Assembly: GCA_004963905.1 (NCBI GenBank)
Contig: SUGL01000030.1
Location: 1-64,000, forward strand
DNA: 64,000 nt
Source of the DNA: Mesorhizobium sp.
GTDB taxonomy: Bacteria; Pseudomonadota; Alphaproteobacteria; Rhizobiales; Rhizobiaceae
Direction: 5' to 3'
Positions 43,408-51,950 of the stretch are shown in pieces (within the stretch, counting starts at the first letter, position 1; each line of letters opens with the position of its first letter). The translations under genes were made by a program, and so were the position numbers. A model generated the notes under the pieces. It did not search any database. It saw only the letters and a program-made list of their open reading frames with translations, and was not told the origin of the DNA.

Positions 43408-44457
43408 ATGACCGACGCTTCGCCTTGGTGGACGCCGCATATCCATGCCGACCGCCGGCCGAGGCTGATGGCGCGCAACGCCATCGCAGCCGCCCTGCGC
43501 GGCTGGTTCGCGGCACGCGATTTCGTTGAGGTGACGACCTCGGCGCTGCAGGTCTCGCCCGGCAACGAGGCGCATCTTTCGGCCTTCGCTACCGAGGCGG
43601 TCGCGCCCGACGCGTCGCGCCAGCCGCTCTATCTCCACACCTCGCCGGAATTCGCCTGCAAGAAGCTGCTTGCCGCCGGTGAGAGGCGCATCTTCAGCCT
43701 CGGCGCGGTCTGGCGCAACCGCGAGCGCGGCCCGCTGCATCATCCTGAATTCACCATGCTCGAATGGTACCGCGTCGGCGATACAGTTGAGAGCCTGATG
43801 GCCGACTGCGCCGAATTCCTGGCGCTCGCCGCTGAAAAGGCCGGCGCCAAAAGCTTCCGCTTTCGCGGCCGCGAGGCCGATCCTTTCGCCGAGCCGGAGC
43901 GGCTGAGCGTGGCCGAAGCCTTCCTGGCGTATGCCGGCATCGACCTGCTGGCGACTGTCGCGGCAGACGGCAGCACCGATCGCGACGCGCTCCGCGCGGC
44001 GCTGGTCCGCGCCGGTTTGCGCACGGCGCCCGACGACAACTGGGCCGACCTGTTCAGCCGGGTGATGGTGGAAAAGGTCGAGCCGGCGCTGGGGCAGGGG
44101 CGGGCGACGATCCTCTACGGCTATCCAGTCTCGGAGGCAGCCCTTGCCCGGCCGAGCGCGGAGGATCCGCGTGTCGCGGAGCGCTTCGAGCTTTATTGCT
44201 GCGGCGTCGAGCTCGCCAACGCCTTCGGCGAGCTCACCGACCCGGCCGAGCAACGCCGCCGCTTCGTCGCCGAGATGGACGAGAAGGAGCGCGTCTATGG
44301 CGAGCGCTATCCGCTGGACGAGGATTTCCTCGCGGCCCTGGCCATCATGCCGCAGGCCAGCGGCGCGGCGCTTGGCTTCGACCGGCTGGTGATGCTGGCG
44401 ACGGGGGCAACGAGGATCGAGGACGTGATCTGGGCGCCGGTGGCCGGATCACCGTAG
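43408..44457 (+). CDS. epmA: EF-P lysine aminoacylase EpmA (PoxA/GenX)
   Basis: A 349-residue class II lysyl-tRNA-synthetase-like enzyme lacking the tRNA anticodon domain, which attaches (R)-beta-lysine or lysine to EF-P. Class II motif 1 region FVEVTTSALQVSPGNEAHL, motif 2 RIFSLGAVWRNRERGPLHHP and HPEFTMLEWYR, and motif 3 ALGFDRLVMLATG are all present. ATG 43408 starts the conserved part. Divergent from efp across 114 bp. The aminomutase EpmB that makes beta-lysine in enterobacteria is not encoded in this window. Confidence 0.9.
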   Translation: MTDASPWWTPHIHADRRPRLMARNAIAAALRGWFAARDFVEVTTSALQVSPGNEAHLSAFATEAVAPDASRQPLYLHTSPEFACKKLLAAGERRIFSLGAVWRNRERGPLHHPEFTMLEWYRVGDTVESLMADCAEFLALAAEKAGAKSFRFRGREADPFAEPERLSVAEAFLAYAGIDLLATVAADGSTDRDALRAALVRAGLRTAPDDNWADLFSRVMVEKVEPALGQGRATILYGYPVSEAALARPSAEDPRVAERFELYCCGVELANAFGELTDPAEQRRRFVAEMDEKERVYGERYPLDEDFLAALAIMPQASGAALGFDRLVMLATGATRIEDVIWAPVAGSP

Positions 44458-44474
44458 CCTGGGCTGGGCGCGGA

Positions 44475-46598
44475 CTACGATTGGGTTGAGCCGAGGTTAT
44501 CGACAGCGGTGATAAATTCGCGTTTCGATCCAACGGACTCCACATTCCGCAGCGCCGTGCGCAATGTGGCGTGTGCATAGACAGAAAAGGTCATTAGGAG
44601 CTCGTCCTCCCGGGGAGTTAAAATGGATACGCGGGGTCGCTCCTTTAGCCGGTAAGCTTGGCGCACAGTCTGTTGAATGCCCTCCCGTTCATTGCGATCT
44701 TTGGTCGTTAAAAAGCTCATCCTTGCTGCCACACTAGCCTGCATTGGTTCCAGCTCATGCTTGAGTAAGACCCCTTCTACAGCCGAAAGGGTATGTGAGA
44801 GCCGATCAATTGGGTCAGAGAAGGTCAGCCCCTTGCCGTAGAGGATAAGGCTGGAGCGGACGGAGGTTGCAAAGTCGCTCAAGCCGTCTGGCAGAACAAG
44901 AGTCCCGGCTTCTTGTAAGCCTTGGGCTTTTAAGTACTCTAAGTCGCGACGCGAAAGGCGCCAGTAGGCAACGTCTTTCGCAGTTACCTTCTCCATCATA
45001 GAAAAAGCATCGTCCCACACCAGCAAGAGTTTAGAGCGAGGAACAATCTCAGATCCGACAAGCGCGGTCGGGCAGAGTTTCCAAGCAGCGTCGGCCGCCG
45101 GTGAGAAGAATCGCAACAAACTAACAACATCCCGAGCAATGAGCCTACCCTTTTCCTCGGCCAAAATCGGCTCAGCCTCTATGGGAACAACTACCGCTGC
45201 AAACCCTTGAATGTCCTCCCTCAAATCCTTGAAGAATTGGTCTGCTGCCAAGCGCTCGGTTGTCGGAATGTGATCCATCAACTTCTTAAGCGAATCGATT
45301 TTGTCCGAAGTGATTGGTGCAAGCCTGATCGGGCCAAAGTTAAACGCGACCTCGATTTCGAGGTGCGCAACAGGTGCCCAGACTTCCACTAGGCGGGCAT
45401 TCTTGATCGCTTTGGTGCGCAAAGCATCTGCAAACTCGACTTGATCCGATGAAAAGCGGGCACGTGCCCACTCTATGAACGTGTCATCGACAAAACGTCG
45501 ACTCAACTTTTCTCGCACCCAACCAGCAACGAAGGCTTTGTTTGCAAGATCATCCAAACCTCGATAGTCCGGTTCAGAGAATCCAAAAAGCTTGTTATCC
45601 TGCTCAATGAACGTGAAGACCTGCTTTCCGTTAACGTCAGGACCCCAAAAAGTAGGAGTTCCTACGATATTTTGGTGAGTGATATTAAGCGAGATGGGCC
45701 GCTGCGTCGGAAATTGATCGGGAGATCTTGCTGCGAAAACCATCTCGCGAACGTTGCCAAGCAACGCTTTGGCCGTATCGTTGATATCCATCGCCTGAGC
45801 GGTAGTGAATTCGAATGGTTTAGCAAGGACTACCGGTTCGCTCTCTTCAGTAGTGATTTCAGTCGGCGGCGAGCGCTCCGCGGCCAGCTGTCTTTGCAAT
45901 TCCTCCAATTGTCGAAGGTCATCTTGGTGATGCTTTCTCAGCGTCATATCAAGCCACGAGTGAAAGCGGTTGACACGAACAAGATAGCTCTCGACAAATT
46001 GATGAACGTCGAGGTGCTTACCAACAGTTTCCAGATAGAGGCGTGCCGGCGCAGTCCAGCCTGACCACTCGAGAAGCGAGGTCGCGTCGAGTCGGATGCC
46101 AGCCTCGATTTTCCCTGCATCGCTTTGGTTGTCCGGATCGCGGTGGAAAGATAAAAACATTTGAGAGCCTGGGAGCCCTTTGTGGAGCATGTAGTTTCGC
46201 AAATCATGAACAAACTTCGAGTTCGGATCATTCGAAAAAATGAGCGAAACTTGATCTTTGTATTGTGTAAGCACGCTAGACTGAGAGTAATATTCTTTAA
46301 TGAATACGCGCGTGTGGTCTACAAGAGTTCTTGCTGACGCAACAAAGTTATGGATGTGCCGGCTGAGCTCTCGATGTGCCTGTTGACCCGCCTCTCGATT
46401 TCCTTCTGACATTAAAGAAAGGCCTTGATCTGGGTCACGCACGCGACCTGTGGCTTCCATTAGCTGAAGGGCATTCATTTGGAAGATGTTAAGCGAGAAG
46501 GTTCTGGCATATGCTCTGTTGAGGTATCGAGCGCCTGCTGATTCCACAATCTGCGTATGAAGGTCTGGTAACGTCGTGGGGGGCTTCGTTTCCATCAA
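44475..46598 (-). CDS. 707-residue hypothetical protein with HEPN-type motif
   Basis: A large protein with no family I recognise. It is clearly AT-richer than its neighbours and inserted between epmA and a VOC gene. The N-terminal helical region (about 70-180) contains FVHDLRNYMLHKGLP, i.e. Arg134-Asn-x-x-x-His139, the Rx4H HEPN RNase signature. The middle (about 290-430) has many aromatic residues. The C-terminal third (about 590-690) is helical with DRLSHTLSAVEGVLLKHELE and resembles a second, ApeA-like HEPN domain whose catalytic His is absent (KERPRVS at the expected site). There is no signal peptide or membrane helix. A defence or RNA-processing role is a motif-based guess. Confidence 0.6.
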   Translation of the reverse strand: MMETKPPTTLPDLHTQIVESAGARYLNRAYARTFSLNIFQMNALQLMEATGRVRDPDQGLSLMSEGNREAGQQAHRELSRHIHNFVASARTLVDHTRVFIKEYYSQSSVLTQYKDQVSLIFSNDPNSKFVHDLRNYMLHKGLPGSQMFLSFHRDPDNQSDAGKIEAGIRLDATSLLEWSGWTAPARLYLETVGKHLDVHQFVESYLVRVNRFHSWLDMTLRKHHQDDLRQLEELQRQLAAERSPPTEITTEESEPVVLAKPFEFTTAQAMDINDTAKALLGNVREMVFAARSPDQFPTQRPISLNITHQNIVGTPTFWGPDVNGKQVFTFIEQDNKLFGFSEPDYRGLDDLANKAFVAGWVREKLSRRFVDDTFIEWARARFSSDQVEFADALRTKAIKNARLVEVWAPVAHLEIEVAFNFGPIRLAPITSDKIDSLKKLMDHIPTTERLAADQFFKDLREDIQGFAAVVVPIEAEPILAEEKGRLIARDVVSLLRFFSPAADAAWKLCPTALVGSEIVPRSKLLLVWDDAFSMMEKVTAKDVAYWRLSRRDLEYLKAQGLQEAGTLVLPDGLSDFATSVRSSLILYGKGLTFSDPIDRLSHTLSAVEGVLLKHELEPMQASVAARMSFLTTKDRNEREGIQQTVRQAYRLKERPRVSILTPREDELLMTFSVYAHATLRTALRNVESVGSKREFITAVDNLGSTQS

Positions 46599-46692
46599 AG
46601 GTACCGACGCTGGCGGACACTAGGGGCGATCTGCATATACCTGAGCGGCGTGATCTGGACTATTTGGTCGCTACGCAAAGCGAGCGGCGCGC

Positions 46693-47109
46693 TCAATGCG
46701 CGAACACCTGCTCGAGCGAGCGAAAACCCTTGAATTCCAGCGCGTTGCCCGATGGATCGCGGATGAACAGCGTCGCCTGCTCGCCGGGTTCGCCCCTGAA
46801 GCGCACCATCGGCCGTTCCAGCCAGTCTATGTCCGAGCGGGCCTCCAGCCGCGCGGCAAGCCGTTCCCATTCGTCCATCAGAAGCACAGCGCCGAAATGC
46901 GGGATCGGCACAGCCACGCCGTCGACCTTGCCGTCACGCGCGGCTTCGGTCGCCTGCGGCCGCAAATGCGCCGACATCTGGTGGCCATAGAGGTCGAAAT
47001 CGACCCAGGTGGTGGACGAGCGGCCGATCGCGCAGCCCAGCACCTCGCCATAGAAAGCGCGGGTTTCGTCGAGATCACGGACCGGGAAGGCGAGGTGGAA
47101 AGGCGTCAT
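46693..47109 (-). CDS. VOC family (glyoxalase/dioxygenase fold) protein
   Basis: A 138-residue protein with the two beta-alpha-beta-beta-beta modules of the vicinal oxygen chelate superfamily: LAFPVRDLDETRAFYGEVLG at the N-terminus, and FIRDPSGNALEFKGF near the C-terminus with the metal-binding Glu. His4 region (PFHLAFP) supplies the first ligand. ATG 47109 is chosen because it begins the conserved fold. It is convergent with the 707-residue gene's upstream side only; its neighbours give no pathway. Substrate unknown. Confidence 0.85.
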   Translation of the reverse strand: MTPFHLAFPVRDLDETRAFYGEVLGCAIGRSSTTWVDFDLYGHQMSAHLRPQATEAARDGKVDGVAVPIPHFGAVLLMDEWERLAARLEARSDIDWLERPMVRFRGEPGEQATLFIRDPSGNALEFKGFRSLEQVFAH

Positions 47110-47319
47110 GCGAGAACTCCGGACAGGCAAGGGTGCCGCGGGCGGCTGTGTCTGCCGCTTTGGGGCGATTTGGTCGCGGCATCCTGATTGGCCTTCGCCC
47201 ATTGCACAAGCGGCGGTGGAACAATAGATGGTGCATCAGCATCCAATTGGCACGTCGGCACCCAGACAGTGCTGCAGCGTCTGCCCTCCAGGACAGCTTG
47301 AACAGACAGGACCAACCGC

Positions 47320-48663
47320 ATGACCGACACGCTGGACGCAGCGAAACTGACCGACCGCGTCGCGGCGCTGGTCGAGGCGGCCAAACGCGCCGGAGCGGAC
47401 GCCGCCGACGCGGTCGCGGTGCGCGGCCGTTCGGCCGGCGTGTCGGTGCGGCTGGGCAAGGTAGAAGGCACCGAATCGTCGGAAAGCGAGGATGTCTCGC
47501 TGCGCGTCTTCGTCGGCCAGCGCGTGGCGAGCGTTTCCGCCACCGCTGCCTCCGACCCGAAGGCGCTCGCCGAGCGCGCCGTCGCCATGGCGAAAGTCTC
47601 GCCCGAGGATCCTTACCAAGGCCTCGCCGATCCGGCGCTGCTTGCCCGAAACTTGCGCGATCTCGACCTCTTCGATCCGACCGAGGTGTCGGCCGATCAG
47701 TTGAAGGAAGCGGCGCTTGCGGCGGAGGCGGCGGCCCTTGCCGTCAAGGGCGTCACCAATTCCGCCGGCAGCGGCGCCAGCGCCGGGCTCGGCGGCCTGG
47801 TGCTCGCCACCTCGCATGGCTTCCTCGGCCAGTATGTCGCCTCGCGCTTCTCGCGATCGACCAGCGTCATTGCCGGCGAGGGCACGGCGATGGAGCGCGA
47901 CTATGAATTTTCCTCCCGCCAGCATTTTGCCGATCTCGACGCGCCGGAAGACATCGGTGGCAAGGCCGGTGAACGCACGGTGCGCCGCCTCGGCGCCCGC
48001 AAGGCGGCGACCGGCCCGGTCGATGTCGTGTTCGACCCGCGCGTGGCGCGCGGCATTGCCGGCCATCTCGCCGGCGCCATCAACGGCGCCGCGGTGGCGC
48101 GCAAGACCAGCTTCCTGCGCGACATGATGGGCAGGCAGGTGGCCTCGAGCGCGATCACCGTCACCGACGAGCCGCTGCGGCGTCGCGGCCAGGCCTCGCG
48201 CCCCTTCGATGGTGAAGGCGTCGAGGGCGAGAAGCTCTTGATGGTCGACAAGGGCGTGCTCAACCACTGGTTTCTGTCGACGTCGGCCGCGCGCGAGCTC
48301 GGCCTCGTCACCAACGGTCGCGGGTCGCGCAGCGGCTCTTCGGTCTCGCCGTCCTCGACCAATCTCGCCATCGAGCCCGGCGAGCGCACGCCGGAGGAGT
48401 TGATCGCCTCGCTGAAGCGCGGCTTCTACGTCACCGAGGTCTTCGGCCAGGGTGTCGACATGGTGACCGGCGAGTACAGCCGCGGCGCCTCCGGCTTCTG
48501 GATCGAGAACGGCGCGCTCGCCTATCCGGTGGCCGAGGTGACGATCGCTTCGAACCTGAAGACCATGTTCCTCAACATGGTGCCGGCAAGCGACCTCGAT
48601 CGCAATTTCGGCACTGCGGCGCCGACACTTCTGATCGAGGGGATGACCCTTGCCGGTGCTTGA
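47320..48663 (+). CDS. pmbA: TldE/PmbA metalloprotease-family protein
   Basis: A 447-residue protein of the TldD/TldE (PmbA) family. TldE partners TldD in a heterodimeric protease that matures modified peptides. Family landmarks are the N-terminal VSVRLGKVEGTESSESEDVS and the C-terminal MVDKGVLNHWFLSTSAAREL, SSTNLAIEPGERTPEELI and GFWIENGALAYPVAEVTI. The HExxxH zinc motif of TldD is absent, as expected for TldE. It is followed directly by the CysQ-like phosphatase and then by lipid A genes, a gene order I know from other Rhizobiales. Confidence 0.9.
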   Translation: MTDTLDAAKLTDRVAALVEAAKRAGADAADAVAVRGRSAGVSVRLGKVEGTESSESEDVSLRVFVGQRVASVSATAASDPKALAERAVAMAKVSPEDPYQGLADPALLARNLRDLDLFDPTEVSADQLKEAALAAEAAALAVKGVTNSAGSGASAGLGGLVLATSHGFLGQYVASRFSRSTSVIAGEGTAMERDYEFSSRQHFADLDAPEDIGGKAGERTVRRLGARKAATGPVDVVFDPRVARGIAGHLAGAINGAAVARKTSFLRDMMGRQVASSAITVTDEPLRRRGQASRPFDGEGVEGEKLLMVDKGVLNHWFLSTSAARELGLVTNGRGSRSGSSVSPSSTNLAIEPGERTPEELIASLKRGFYVTEVFGQGVDMVTGEYSRGASGFWIENGALAYPVAEVTIASNLKTMFLNMVPASDLDRNFGTAAPTLLIEGMTLAGA

Positions 48664-48673
48664 CCAGCTTGCC

Positions 48674-49459
48674 ATGAGCGAGGCGCGCGACGACCTTGCA
48701 TTGCTGCGCGACGCCGCCCGCGAGGCCGGGGCGATCGCGATGCGCTATTTCGGCAACAACCCGCAGGTGTGGATGAAGGGCGGCACCTCGCCGGTCAGCG
48801 AGGCCGACCATGCCGCGGACGCCTATCTGCGCGAGACGCTGCTCAAAGCGCGGCCGGATTACGGCTGGCTGTCGGAGGAGACTGCCGACGATCATGCCAG
48901 GCTGTCGGCCCGCCGCACCTTCGTCGTCGACCCGATCGATGGCACGCGGGGCTTTCTCGACGGCCTGCATTCCTGGTGCGTCAGCGTTGCCGTGGTCGAG
49001 GACGGCCGCTCGCTGGCCGGCGTGCTCGAATGCCCGGCCAAGGACGAAACCTACTGGGCGCTGCCGGGCGAGGGCGCTTTTCTCAACGGCAAGCGCATCC
49101 ACGTGCGCGCGCCGGGCGAGACCGTCGATATCGGCGGGCCCAAGCCGCTGGTCGACCGCATGCCCGAGGCCTGGCAGGGCCGGATGCGCCGCATAGCCTA
49201 TATCCCTTCTCTCGCCTACCGGCTGGCGATGATCGCCAACGGCAAGATCGACGCGACCTTCGTCAAGCCCAATGCGCATGATTGGGACATCGCCGCCGCC
49301 GACCTCATCCTCGCCGAGGCGGGCGGCGCCTTGCTCGACCGCGGCGGACAACCGCCGCGTTACGCCGGCAAGGTGATCAACCACGGCGCGCTCGCCGCCG
49401 GCAGCGGCGAACTGCTGGACGTCCTTGCCGGCGTCATCGCCGGAGCTGACGAAGGGTGA
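48674..49459 (+). CDS. CysQ-like 3'(2'),5'-bisphosphate nucleotidase/inositol phosphatase
   Basis: A 261-residue member of the Mg-dependent, Li-sensitive phosphatase family. Metal motifs: WLSEETADD (Glu), VVDPIDGTRGFLDG (DPIDGT) and AHDWDIAAADLILAEAGG (WDIAAAD). It probably removes 3'-phosphate from PAP or acts on inositol phosphate. ATG 48674 is a conservative choice; TTG 48650 has a better ribosome site (GAGGGG, 8 nt) and would overlap pmbA by 14 nt. Confidence 0.85.
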   Translation: MSEARDDLALLRDAAREAGAIAMRYFGNNPQVWMKGGTSPVSEADHAADAYLRETLLKARPDYGWLSEETADDHARLSARRTFVVDPIDGTRGFLDGLHSWCVSVAVVEDGRSLAGVLECPAKDETYWALPGEGAFLNGKRIHVRAPGETVDIGGPKPLVDRMPEAWQGRMRRIAYIPSLAYRLAMIANGKIDATFVKPNAHDWDIAAADLILAEAGGALLDRGGQPPRYAGKVINHGALAAGSGELLDVLAGVIAGADEG

Positions 49460-49534
49460 GTCGGCCCACAGTTCCAAAATCGGCCGCTTTGGTCTAAACG
49501 TTTCACAAAACTCATGAATCTGTGAAGGATCGGC

Positions 49535-49780
49535 ATGGCCGTGGAAGACGGAAAGAAGCAGCTTTTGCACTTGGTGTTCGGCGGTGAGCTGAAAAAGCTG
49601 GGTGGAACCGAGTTTCGTGACCTGGATGCGCTCGACATCGTCGGCATCTACCCCGACTATCAATCCGCGCACGCCGCATGGAAGGCGAAGGCGCAGGCCA
49701 GCGTCGACAATGCCCATATGCGTTATTTCGTCGTTCACCTGCATCGGTTGCTCGACCCAGAGACGAAGGCAACCGGTTGA
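49535..49780 (+). CDS. DUF4170 small protein
   Basis: An 81-residue cytoplasmic protein of the alphaproteobacterial DUF4170 family. Conserved features are HLVFGGELKKLGGTEFRDLD, VGIYPDYQSAHAAWKAKAQA and HMRYFVVHLHRLLDP. It starts after GAAGGATCGGC. It lies between the phosphatase and the DUF374 acyltransferase, five bases before the latter, so it is part of the lipid A gene cluster. Function unknown. Confidence 0.85.
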   Translation: MAVEDGKKQLLHLVFGGELKKLGGTEFRDLDALDIVGIYPDYQSAHAAWKAKAQASVDNAHMRYFVVHLHRLLDPETKATG

Positions 49781-49785
49781 CATCT

Positions 49786-50562
49786 ATGGAGCATGAAGCG
49801 GTGAAAGGGGCGGCCGGGCGCGCCGCCAGGCGAAGCGGGACGCGCACGTTGTGGCGCCGCATCCGCGAGCCGCTCGCCCAGTCGCGATTCGTCAAGAATT
49901 TCATCGCCAGCCTGTTCGCCTGGTTCGTGCGCCTGATTCGCATCACCAGCCCGCTGGTCAAGGGATCGACGCAGGTTGCCGGCGGCGCCTATGCGCATCT
50001 CGAGCCCGGCATCATCGCGCTGTGGCATGGCCAGCATCTGCTGACGCCCGCCTACTATCCCAAGGGCCGGCCGCTGGTCGCCATGGTCTCGCGCAGCGCC
50101 GATGCCGAGCTCAACGCGCTGATGATCGAGAAATTCGGCATCGAGGCGGTGCGCGGCTCGGGCGGTCGCGACAGTTCGAGGCATCTCGACAAAGGCGGCG
50201 CCAAAGCCTTGATCGCGCTCAAGAAATCCCTCGTGGCCGGCAAGAATGTCGCCATGATCGCCGACATCCCGCATGGCACGCCGCGCGACGCCGGGCTTGG
50301 CATCGTGCTGCTGGCACGGCTGTCCGGCCGGCCTATCCTGCCTTCGGCGATCGCCACCAGCCGCCGCAAGGTGTTGGAAAAGAGTTGGGACAAGACCACC
50401 ATCAACCTGCCTTTCGGCCGCTCCGCGGTCATCGTCGGAACACCCGTCTTCGTGCCGGCCGATGCCGACGACGCCGAGATGGAGCGCAAGCGCCAGGAGG
50501 TCACCGCCTCGCTCAATGCAGCGACCGCCGAGGCCTACCGCCTCGTGGACGGCGCCAAATGA
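49786..50562 (+). CDS. DUF374 lysophospholipid acyltransferase-family protein
   Basis: A 258-residue membrane-associated protein of the DUF374/LPLAT family, with an N-terminal amphipathic helix (FIASLFAWFVRLIRI). Conserved stretches are IIALWHGQHLLTPAYYPKG, MVSRSADAELNALMIEKFG, RGSGGRDSSRHLDKGG and MIADIPHGTPRDAGLGIV. Its stop overlaps the waaA start (ATGA). The position before waaA and lpxK suggests a role in lipid A or outer-membrane lipid acylation; in rhizobia such genes are not well characterised. Confidence 0.85.
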   Translation: MEHEAVKGAAGRAARRSGTRTLWRRIREPLAQSRFVKNFIASLFAWFVRLIRITSPLVKGSTQVAGGAYAHLEPGIIALWHGQHLLTPAYYPKGRPLVAMVSRSADAELNALMIEKFGIEAVRGSGGRDSSRHLDKGGAKALIALKKSLVAGKNVAMIADIPHGTPRDAGLGIVLLARLSGRPILPSAIATSRRKVLEKSWDKTTINLPFGRSAVIVGTPVFVPADADDAEMERKRQEVTASLNAATAEAYRLVDGAK

Positions 50563-51875
50563 GCGAGCGCTGGGCGCGCGCTGCCCTGACCGCCTACCGC
50601 TATGCGGGGGCCGTCGCCTATCCGCTGATCGGACCCTATGTCGCCTGGCGCGCCTCGCGCGGCAAGGAAGACCGCGTCCGCCGCCGCGAGCGCTACGGCG
50701 TCGCCGGCCGGCCGCGCCCGGAAGGCCCGGTGATCTGGATCCATGCCGCGAGCGTCGGCGAGACGATCGCCGTCGTGCCGCTGGTCGAATGCATCCTCGA
50801 CTATGGCGTCAACGTCGTGCTGACTACCGGCACCGTGACCTCGGCGAAGGTCGCCGACGAGCGGCTTGGCAGCCGCATCATCCACCAGTATGTGCCGCTC
50901 GACCTCAAGCCCGCGGTCAGCCGCTTCCTCGATCACTGGCAGCCGGAACTGGCCATTATCGCCGAATCGGAGATCTGGCCGATGACCATCCTGGAGCTTG
51001 GCGCGCGCAACGTGCCGCAGGTCCTGGTCAACGGCCGGCTGTCGGACCGTTCCTTCCGGTCGTGGAAGAAGCGCTCCAGCGTCGCCGAGGCGCTGTTCGA
51101 GAACCTTGCCCATGTCGTTGCCCAGTCCGATGTCGACGGCGAGCGTTTCCGGGCGCTGGGCGCCCGTCCCGTCACCGTATCCGGCAATCTCAAAGTGGAC
51201 ACCAACCCGCCGCCGGTCGACGAGCGGGCGCTGGCGACGCTGCAGCGCCAGATCGGCGGGCGGCCGACCTGGGCGGCGATCTCGACCCATGACGGCGAGG
51301 AGGTCGTCGCGGCGGAAGTTCATGCGACCTTGCACAAGCGCCATCATGGCCTCTTGACCATCATCGTGCCGCGCCATCCCGACCGCGCCGACGCGCTTGC
51401 CGCGCAGATTTCCGGCATGGGACTGACGGTGGCGAGGCGCAGCAAGGGCGACCGCATCTCACAGGACACCGATATCCTGCTCGGCGACACCATCGGCGAG
51501 ATGGGGCTCTATCTCAGGCTGACCGAGATCGCCTTCGTCGGCCGTTCGCTGACCTCGCAAGGCGGCCAGAATCCGCTGGAGCCGGCGATGCTCGATACGG
51601 CCGTGCTTGCCGGCCGCAACGTGCAGAACTTTCGTGAAACCTATCAACGCCTGCTCGACCGCGGCGGCGCCAAGCTGGTGCGCGACCGCGATATGCTGGC
51701 CGGAGCCGTCAATTTCCTTTTGACCAATGAAGCCGCACGCCACGAGATGATGGCGGCGGGCGCCGCGACCGTCGACGAGATGCGCGGCGCGCTCGCCCGC
51801 ACGCTGAAATCGCTCGAGCCCTACATCCAGCCGCTGGTCGTCAAGTCGCGCCTGAAAGGCGCCAACGGGCGCTAG
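50559..51875 (+). CDS. waaA: 3-deoxy-D-manno-octulosonic acid transferase
   Basis: A 438-residue GT-B glycosyltransferase that adds Kdo from CMP-Kdo to the lipid A precursor at the inner membrane. The N-terminal hydrophobic helix (AVAYPLIGPYVAW) anchors it. Motifs: IWIHAASVGETIAVVPL, PELAIIAESEIWPMTI with the catalytic-region Glu, VNGRLSDRSFRSW, and the nucleotide-site SLTSQGGQNPLEPAMLD. Translationally coupled to the DUF374 gene; lpxK follows after 75 bp. Confidence 0.95.
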   Translation: MSERWARAALTAYRYAGAVAYPLIGPYVAWRASRGKEDRVRRRERYGVAGRPRPEGPVIWIHAASVGETIAVVPLVECILDYGVNVVLTTGTVTSAKVADERLGSRIIHQYVPLDLKPAVSRFLDHWQPELAIIAESEIWPMTILELGARNVPQVLVNGRLSDRSFRSWKKRSSVAEALFENLAHVVAQSDVDGERFRALGARPVTVSGNLKVDTNPPPVDERALATLQRQIGGRPTWAAISTHDGEEVVAAEVHATLHKRHHGLLTIIVPRHPDRADALAAQISGMGLTVARRSKGDRISQDTDILLGDTIGEMGLYLRLTEIAFVGRSLTSQGGQNPLEPAMLDTAVLAGRNVQNFRETYQRLLDRGGAKLVRDRDMLAGAVNFLLTNEAARHEMMAAGAATVDEMRGALARTLKSLEPYIQPLVVKSRLKGANGR

Positions 51876-51879
51876 GCGC

Positions 51880-51935
51880 ATGATCCCAAAAATCGGAAAC
51901 GATTTTCGGAAAGGGGCCTGCGCAGGAGTAGGGCG
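51880..51935. repeat. short RIME-like hairpin repeat
   Basis: CGCATGATCCCAAAAATCGG followed by AAACGATTTTCGGAAAGGGG forms a hairpin (AATCG...CGATT) and resembles the dispersed GCGCATGATCC-type elements of rhizobia. It lies between waaA and lpxK. Confidence 0.55.
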
Positions 51936-51950
51936 CGTGGGACAGGCGCC

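Noticed and set aside
42709..44253. A 514-residue minus-strand frame with EF-P as its C-terminus
   Set aside because: The N-terminal 320 residues lie antisense to epmA and have no recognisable features; the EF-P domain I starts at 43293.
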